Assembly (NCBI GenBank): GCA_003552765.1
Contig: PUOI01000246.1
Location: 1-9,921, forward strand
DNA length: 9,921 nucleotides
Direction: 5' to 3'
Source of the DNA: Candidatus Hydrogenedentota bacterium
GTDB taxonomy: Bacteria; Hydrogenedentota; Hydrogenedentia; Hydrogenedentales; SLHB01
Numbering within the stretch: the first letter of the stretch is position 1; each line of letters begins with the position of its first letter. Below the pieces are notes generated by a model. It was not told where the DNA came from. It was given only the letters and a program-made list of their open reading frames with translations, and did no database searches. Shown here piece after piece: positions 5,868 through 9,921 of the stretch. The position numbers and the translations under genes were made by a program.

Positions 5868-5909
5868 CAGTCAATACCGTTTGAGGGGGCATGGCCTTCC
5901 GGCCCAAGG

Positions 5910-5941
5910 TTGACGGGGCGAAAGTTCGTGCCGTGAATAAT
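5910..5941 (+). promoter_or_regulatory. Possible second promoter P2 for rpmH
   Basis: TTGACG (5910-5915) is followed at 20 nt by AATAAT (5936-5941). The boxes are good but the spacing is longer than the usual 16-18 nt. If active, it would start transcription past the terminator at 5867 and give rpmH a leader of about 60 nt. Confidence 0.3.
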
Positions 5942-5995
5942 TTTATGCAAGGGCGGACTCGAATAATCCCAGCGCAGCCCGCCTCGAAACAAGAC

Positions 5996-6000
5996 AGGAG
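5996..6000 (+). promoter_or_regulatory. Shine-Dalgarno shared by rpmH and possibly rnpA
   Basis: AGGAG lies 9 nt before the rpmH GTG start (6010) and 5 nt before an ATT codon (6006) in the rnpA frame. It is the only clear ribosome-binding site upstream of either gene. Confidence 0.7.
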
Positions 6001-6005
6001 ACGCA

Positions 6006-6536
6006 ATTCGTGAAGAGAACGTTTCAACCATCCAATATACGGCGAAAGCGGACCCACGGATTTCTGGTCCGCAAATCAACCGCGGCGGGCCGCGCCGTAT
6101 TGCGCCGCCGCCGGCAAAAGGGGCGGAGACGGTTGGCCCCGTCGTAAGCGCGGACGAGAATCAAGAAGACGGGCTCAAGGCTGCGGGAGCCCACGCGTTT
6201 CCCCGGGACGAACGGCTGACGCGCCGCGCGGAGTTTCTTCGGATCTATCGCGAAGGAGACAAGTATGTGGGCCGGGCGTTTGTACTGTACGTGCTTAAAT
6301 CTCCAGGGCAGGGCCGGAAGATCGGTTTCACGGTATCGCGCAAGGTGGGCAAGGCGGTGACCCGCAACCGGGTCAAACGCGTCATGCGCGAAGTATACCG
6401 GCGGCATCGCCCCGAGTTGGCGCAAGGTGTTCACATCGTGGCCGTGGCGCGGCCCGCCGCGGCCAAGCTTTCGTATCAAGAGGCGTGGGCGGCTCTCCGT
6501 TCGCTTCTGCGTCAGGGAGGCTTGATTGGTGCGTAG
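6006..6536 (+). CDS. rnpA: RNase P protein component, start unusual (nested over rpmH, or other)
   Basis: RnpA supports the RNase P RNA in cutting tRNA 5' leaders. Family sequence starts near 6198: [20 protein letters not shown], then [34 protein letters not shown] with the RNR signature, REVYRRH, and [16 protein letters not shown]. The stop TAG is at 6534-6536. The frame has no ATG, GTG or TTG from the stop at 5964-5966 up to GTG 6267, and GTG 6267 would lose the conserved FPRDERL and [10 protein letters not shown] segments. I list ATT 6006, giving 176 residues with RNR at about 120-122, because it lies 5 nt after the only Shine-Dalgarno and 4 nt before the rpmH start, as in the nested genes of Thermus. 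Alternatives are GTG 6267, CTG 6216, or -1 frameshifting from rpmH. The identity is certain; the start is not. It overlaps yidD by 8 nt. Confidence 0.9.
   Translation: MREENVSTIQYTAKADPRISGPQINRGGPRRIAPPPAKGAETVGPVVSADENQEDGLKAAGAHAFPRDERLTRRAEFLRIYREGDKYVGRAFVLYVLKSPGQGRKIGFTVSRKVGKAVTRNRVKRVMREVYRRHRPELAQGVHIVAVARPAAAKLSYQEAWAALRSLLRQGGLIGA
6010..6147 (+). CDS. rpmH: Large-subunit ribosomal protein bL34
   Basis: 45 residues, the normal L34 length. It begins [20 protein letters not shown] and ends [13 protein letters not shown], matching the family from end to end; nearly a third of the residues are Arg or Lys. L34 is a small basic protein buried in 23S rRNA. The GTG start gives the expected N terminus and follows AGGAG at 9 nt. 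It is the first gene of the plus-strand operon. The -1 reading frame is open through the entire gene and continues into rnpA. Confidence 0.97.
   Translation: MKRTFQPSNIRRKRTHGFLVRKSTAAGRAVLRRRRQKGRRRLAPS
6117..6143 (+). promoter_or_regulatory. Candidate -1 ribosomal frameshift element in rpmH
   Basis: In the rpmH frame the codons CAA AAG GGG give the heptamer A AAG GGG (6117-6123), which fits the X XXY YYZ slippery pattern. A 5-bp GC-rich hairpin follows after 4 nt (GACGG 6128-6132, loop TTGGCC, CCGTC 6139-6143). A -1 shift leads from rpmH into the rnpA frame, 22 nt before the rpmH stop. The Lys-Gly codons are conserved for L34 itself, so the heptamer may be fortuitous. Confidence 0.3.
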
Positions 6537-6738
6537 GATACTCGTGGCGATTATCCGGCTGTACCAAATGGCCATATCGCCGTGGATAGGAAATAACTGC
6601 CGCTTTCTGCCCACTTGTTCCCAATACGCCATCGAAGCCATCGGGAAACACGGAGTCATCCGCGGGGGGCTTTACACGTTATGGCGTTTGGCGCGGTGCC
6701 AGCCTTTCTGCCACGGCGGGCATGACCCCGTCCCGTAA
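6529..6738 (+). CDS. yidD: Membrane protein insertion efficiency factor YidD
   Basis: 69 residues, typical of the family. YidD is a small protein at the inner face of the cytoplasmic membrane that helps YidC-dependent insertion. The N-terminal amphipathic segment is [21 protein letters not shown], followed by the family core CRFLPTCSQYAIEAIGKHG (24-42) and the ending RCQPFCHGGHDPVP with further Cys at 57 and 61. I chose GTG 6529 because the protein then begins MRRIL; TTG 6526 would add one residue. GGGAGG (6514-6519) lies 9 nt upstream. The gene overlaps the end of rnpA, so coupled translation is likely. A 6-bp hairpin (6726-6743) straddles the stop codon and has no T-run. Confidence 0.95.
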   Translation: MRRILVAIIRLYQMAISPWIGNNCRFLPTCSQYAIEAIGKHGVIRGGLYTLWRLARCQPFCHGGHDPVP

Positions 6739-6889
6739 CGGGGCCGCCGGTTTCGCGCCAGCGCGCGCATGGCCGGAAGGCCGGAACAACGAAACCCGCT
6801 CCTTCTAACGACAGCCCGCAAGCAGCCATGTACCCTCCCAGTGGCCGTGGTCCAACAGTGCCTGTTCAACAACTCGGAGTGACCCCCTA

Positions 6890-8818
6890 GTGTGGGAAGA
6901 TAATCAAGACAAACGCGCGGCCCGTTCTCAGATGATTGGCATCGTGCTGCTTACGGTGCTGTTCATCGTGTGGATTCAGTGGCTCGCGCCCCGCCATGTG
7001 CCACAGGAAGACCCCGCCCCGGATCGCGTGGCGGAAGAGGCCCCCGAACCCGCGGACGACCCCGGTGTGGAGCCTCCTGCCGATACCGAGGATTTCCCCG
7101 ATCCCGCCGATGACCCCGCGGATTTCTTACCGTCCGTGGCCACGGCGGAGGACGAGGACGAAGTTTACCTCGAGAATGATCGCTTGCGCCTGGTTTTCAC
7201 GCCGGTGGGCGCGCGGCTGGTCCGGGCCGAGGTCAGGCTTGGCGCCGAAGACGAACAGTCGATACAGCTCGTGCCCGAGCCGGAGGAGGAGGCCGCCCAT
7301 GCCGACGCCATCTATCCCCTGGGCGTGGAGTTCAACGACGACAACCTAGGCCAGCAGTTGGACCGGCGCGCGTGGGAATTGGCCGAGCATGACGAACGCC
7401 GTGCCGTGTTTAGCTTGGAGCTGCCAAACCACGCCGAAGTGCGCAAGGCGTTCGAGCTTGATCCCGCCGCCCATGTCGTCGATGTGGAGATTTCCTACCG
7501 CAATCTTGGCGATGAAACTCAGCAACTCGGCATGGACCGGTATCCATCCTACATCTTGCACTGGGGACCGAACATCGATTCGGGCGACACCGATCACCGG
7601 CTCATCCCCCAAACCCTGGTCTGGCGCCGGACGGGCGAACTGGATTCCATGACCACGGCCGATTTGGCTGGCGCCCCCGGCATGGTGCGCGGCGTGATGA
7701 CCCTGCCGGAGCCGGAGTGGATCGCCGTGAAGAGCGCCCACTTCGTGGTCGGTTTCCGCGGGCTGCAAGAAGGAGCCGATGGCTGGGTGACCGGGGACGA
7801 GGACGCTTTCCGGTTCGGGCTGGCGAGTCCCCCCTTTCATGTAGCGCCCGGCGAGGAGCACGTGGATCAGTTCCAGCTTTACGTGGGACCGAGCGAAATG
7901 AACGCGCTAGGCGCGGCGTGGGCCACCTTGGACGAGGCCCTGCGGTTCTTCGAGTCGGATTGGTTCGCGTTCATGGACTCGTTCTCGAAGTTCCTGTTGG
8001 GGCTTTTGAATGGCGTCTACAGCGTCATCCCCAATTACGGCGTGGCCATCATCCTGCTGACCGCGGGGGTGCGGCTCATCATCCTGCCGTTGACGTACAA
8101 GCAGATGATGAGCATGAAGAAGATGCAGGCGCTCGCCCCGGAAATGGAGGAGCTGAAGAAGCAGTACAGCGAGGATCCCCAGGAACTCCAAAGGCAGACG
8201 ATGCAACTCTACAAGGATCGGGGAGTGAATCCCTTGGCGGGGTGTCTGCCGATCTTCCTTCAGATGCCCGTGTTTATATCCTTGTTCCGCATGCTTTACG
8301 TGGCGTTTGAGTTGCGCGGAGCCCCGTTCTTCGCCTGGATCGACGATTTGTCGCAGCCGGATCGGCTCGCGCACTTCGCCGCATTGAGCGATGTGCCTTT
8401 CTTGGGCCACTTTGAGTACCTTAACGTACTGCCCATCTTGGCTGCGCTCACCATGATCACCAGCTTCAAGCTCATGCCTCAGGGCGCGGCCGCGCAGCAT
8501 CCCCAGCAGAAGATGATCATGATGGCCATGCCCCTCGTGTTCAGTATAATCTGCTACAACTTCTCCTCTGGGCTGAATCTGTACATTCTTACCAGCACGC
8601 TGCTGGGCATTGCGCAGCACTTCGCCATCATGAAGTTCGGCGGCGAAGTGAACGTGGAGCCAAAGAAAAAAGATAAGAAGCTCCCGCGCAAGAAGCATTT
8701 CTACGACGCCGCCCAGCAGCGCAAGCGCCAGATGGCCAAGGAATCCCGCCGCCAGCAGCACGCCAACCCCAGCGGCGGCCAGGCCTCGAAGCGCAAGAAG
8801 CCCTCAAAGACCAAATAG
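6890..8818 (+). CDS. yidC: Membrane protein insertase YidC
   Basis: 642 residues, the long diderm form. YidC inserts membrane proteins, alone or with SecYEG. The first membrane helix is at about 14-33. A Pro/Asp/Glu-rich linker (38-90) leads to the periplasmic beta domain (about 92-335; YLENDRLRLVFTPVGARL, RKAFELDP, WIAVKSAHFVVGF). The conserved insertase domain (about 362-585) shows NYGVAIILLTAGVRLIILPLTYKQ with the groove Arg at 395, KMQALAPEMEELKKQY (411-426), VNPLAGCLPIFLQMPVFISLF (446-466) and FSSGLNLYILTSTLLGIAQH (558-577). The last 50 residues are Lys/Arg-rich, as in YidC proteins whose tail contacts the ribosome. The start is GTG with GGAG (6876-6879) 10 nt upstream. The 151-nt gap after yidD holds no gene I can support. 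Confidence 0.97.
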   Translation: MWEDNQDKRAARSQMIGIVLLTVLFIVWIQWLAPRHVPQEDPAPDRVAEEAPEPADDPGVEPPADTEDFPDPADDPADFLPSVATAEDEDEVYLENDRLRLVFTPVGARLVRAEVRLGAEDEQSIQLVPEPEEEAAHADAIYPLGVEFNDDNLGQQLDRRAWELAEHDERRAVFSLELPNHAEVRKAFELDPAAHVVDVEISYRNLGDETQQLGMDRYPSYILHWGPNIDSGDTDHRLIPQTLVWRRTGELDSMTTADLAGAPGMVRGVMTLPEPEWIAVKSAHFVVGFRGLQEGADGWVTGDEDAFRFGLASPPFHVAPGEEHVDQFQLYVGPSEMNALGAAWATLDEALRFFESDWFAFMDSFSKFLLGLLNGVYSVIPNYGVAIILLTAGVRLIILPLTYKQMMSMKKMQALAPEMEELKKQYSEDPQELQRQTMQLYKDRGVNPLAGCLPIFLQMPVFISLFRMLYVAFELRGAPFFAWIDDLSQPDRLAHFAALSDVPFLGHFEYLNVLPILAALTMITSFKLMPQGAAAQHPQQKMIMMAMPLVFSIICYNFSSGLNLYILTSTLLGIAQHFAIMKFGGEVNVEPKKKDKKLPRKKHFYDAAQQRKRQMAKESRRQQHANPSGGQASKRKKPSKTK

Positions 8819-8838
8819 ACATAAGGAGACTACAGGCG

Positions 8839-9855
8839 ATGCGATCCGTCGAAGTATCCGCCAAGACCCGCGAGGAGGCGATCGACGAAGGCCTGCGGAA
8901 ATTGAACGCGGAACGGCATGAAGTGCATGTCGAAGTGCTTGACGAAGGCAGCTCGGGGTTTCTCGGATTCGGCGCCCGGCCCGTGCGGGTGCGGATGTCG
9001 GCCGAGGGCGAACCCCTGGAGGAAGAACAGGAACAAGCCCCGGAGCGCGGTAACAGGAAGGGACGAGGCGGTAAAAGAAGCGGAGATCAGCGGCGTTCCG
9101 CCCGCGCCAAGGAAGACGCCAAGCCCGCCGCCGGGGACGCGCCCGAGGCGGAGCCTTCATCCGCGCGGCCCCGCGCGGGCCGCACGCGCCAGGACGAGGC
9201 AGCGCCCGCAAAACCCGCCCCCCGGCCCTCGGCCCAGGACACCGGCAACGAGGCGGCCGCGCTCCTGGAGACGGTCATCCAGTACATGGGGATGGAAGCA
9301 ACCGTCGTAAGCCAACAGCACGAAGACGGCAACATCCACCTCAACGTCGACTCACCGGATTCCGCCATCCTCATCGGCCGAAAAGGCCAGAACCTCTCCG
9401 CCCTTCAATACTTGCTCAACCGGATGATCCACAGCGAGGACGAGGAAGCCCCCGAGCGGATCATCATCGACGTGGAAGGGTATCTTGACCGGCGCAAGGC
9501 CCAGCTTGAGGAGCTTGCCCGGGAGACCGCGGACAAAGCCAAGGAGACCGGCAAGAGTCAGCGCGTCAAGCCCATGCCCCCGCAGGAACGCCGCATCCTC
9601 CACCTCACCTTGCAAGACGATCCCAGCGTCAAGACCTACAGCGTGGGCAGCGCCCAGATGCGCAGTGTCGTCGTGGCGCCCACAAACGAGGACGGAAATG
9701 CGGGCGGAGCCGCGAAGGCCAAGGCGGAGAAGAGCAAATCGGGCGAAGCCAAATCACGCTCACGCCGGTCCGGCGGGTCCCGGCGCGGCGGAAAACGGGG
9801 CGGTTCGCGCTCCGGCGGCGGAAAACGGTCCGGCCAGCGCTCCAATCGCGGCTAA
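8839..9855 (+). CDS. khpB: KH/R3H RNA-binding protein KhpB (Jag/SpoIIIJ-associated)
   Basis: 338 residues. The Jag_N domain is at 1-52 (SVEVSAKTREEAIDEGLRKL, GFLGFGARPVRVRM). A long low-complexity linker (55-135) rich in Arg, Ala, Pro and Glu follows. The KH domain (about 136-212) carries the GRKG loop at 180-183 with NLSALQYLLNRM after it, and the R3H domain (about 213-282) has ERRILHLTLQ (250-259) with the Arg and His of the motif. The last 55 residues form a Ser/Arg/Gly/Lys-rich tail. KhpB proteins bind RNA, often with KhpA, and affect cell division and envelope growth in Gram-positives; the role here is inferred. ATG 8839 follows AAGGAG (8823-8828) at 10 nt, 20 nt after yidC, as in the conserved yidC-jag pair. 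The linker and basic tail are longer than in typical homologs of about 200-270 residues. Confidence 0.94.
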   Translation: MRSVEVSAKTREEAIDEGLRKLNAERHEVHVEVLDEGSSGFLGFGARPVRVRMSAEGEPLEEEQEQAPERGNRKGRGGKRSGDQRRSARAKEDAKPAAGDAPEAEPSSARPRAGRTRQDEAAPAKPAPRPSAQDTGNEAAALLETVIQYMGMEATVVSQQHEDGNIHLNVDSPDSAILIGRKGQNLSALQYLLNRMIHSEDEEAPERIIIDVEGYLDRRKAQLEELARETADKAKETGKSQRVKPMPPQERRILHLTLQDDPSVKTYSVGSAQMRSVVVAPTNEDGNAGGAAKAKAEKSKSGEAKSRSRRSGGSRRGGKRGGSRSGGGKRSGQRSNRG

Positions 9856-9909
9856 GGCGGTGCGCCGGGTGGTTACATCCCCCCGGCCCTACGGGCCACC
9901 CGCTCCGCC
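9856..9909 (+). other. Stem-loop after khpB
   Basis: Directly after the khpB stop, GGCGG (9856-9860) can pair with CCGCC (9905-9909), and CGGGTGG (9866-9872) with CCACCCG (9896-9902). An alternative inner hairpin GGCCC/GGGCC (9885-9897) competes with it. No T-run follows within the window, so it is not a clear intrinsic terminator; the operon may continue beyond the edge. Confidence 0.4.
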
Positions 9910-9921
9910 CCAAGCAAGTTC

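Noticed and set aside
6024..6659. Minus-strand frame of 211 codons opposite rpmH, rnpA and yidD
   Set aside because: Antisense to three conserved genes; no recognisable motif.
6726..6743. Terminator at the end of yidD
   Set aside because: A 6-bp stem straddles the stop codon, but no T-run follows and the operon continues into yidC.

Overview
The window is GC-rich, densely coding bacterial chromosome carrying two divergent housekeeping operons. The minus-strand operon (promoter near 5534-5562, terminator at 747-788) reads rpsF, ssb, rpsR, a DUF2232/YybS-type membrane protein gene, rplI, dnaB. The plus-strand operon reads rpmH, rnpA, yidD, yidC, khpB (jag). These two sets lie near the chromosome origin in many bacteria, but no dnaA or dnaN and no cluster of DnaA boxes is present here. 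YidC has the large periplasmic domain of diderm (Gram-negative) bacteria. The ssb between rpsF and rpsR, and the DUF2232 gene between rpsR and rplI, differ from the gammaproteobacterial rpsF-priB-rpsR-rplI order. An uncultured diderm phylum is plausible (for example Hydrogenedentota- or Sumerlaeota-like, or a deltaproteobacterial-type lineage), but the sequence alone does not fix the taxon.

Layout. 1-641 (minus): 5' part of a secreted protein gene, ending at the window edge inside a Gly/Phe/Thr repeat. 642-950: intergenic, with a strong intrinsic terminator for the dnaB operon. 951-5459 (minus): six replication and translation genes. 5460-6005: divergent control region with a promoter for each direction, a perfect 14-bp palindrome, and on the plus strand a promoter followed about 120 nt later by an intrinsic terminator, so either a small RNA or an attenuated leader. 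6006-9855 (plus): L34, RNase P protein, and the membrane-insertion module YidD/YidC with the RNA-binding protein KhpB.

The most notable observation concerns rnpA. Conserved RNase P protein sequence begins near 6198, yet its frame has no ATG, GTG or TTG between the stop at 5964-5966 and position 6267. The frame is open across the whole of rpmH, and an ATT codon lies 4 nt upstream of the rpmH start, behind the same Shine-Dalgarno sequence. This resembles the nested rpmH/rnpA arrangement described in Thermus. A -1 slippery heptamer followed by a hairpin inside rpmH would also lead into the rnpA frame, giving a second testable explanation.

Functionally, the minus operon supplies S6, S18 and L9, SSB and the replicative helicase. 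The plus operon supplies L34, the tRNA 5'-processing protein, and the insertase with its helpers. At least six of the twelve genes start with GTG or TTG.
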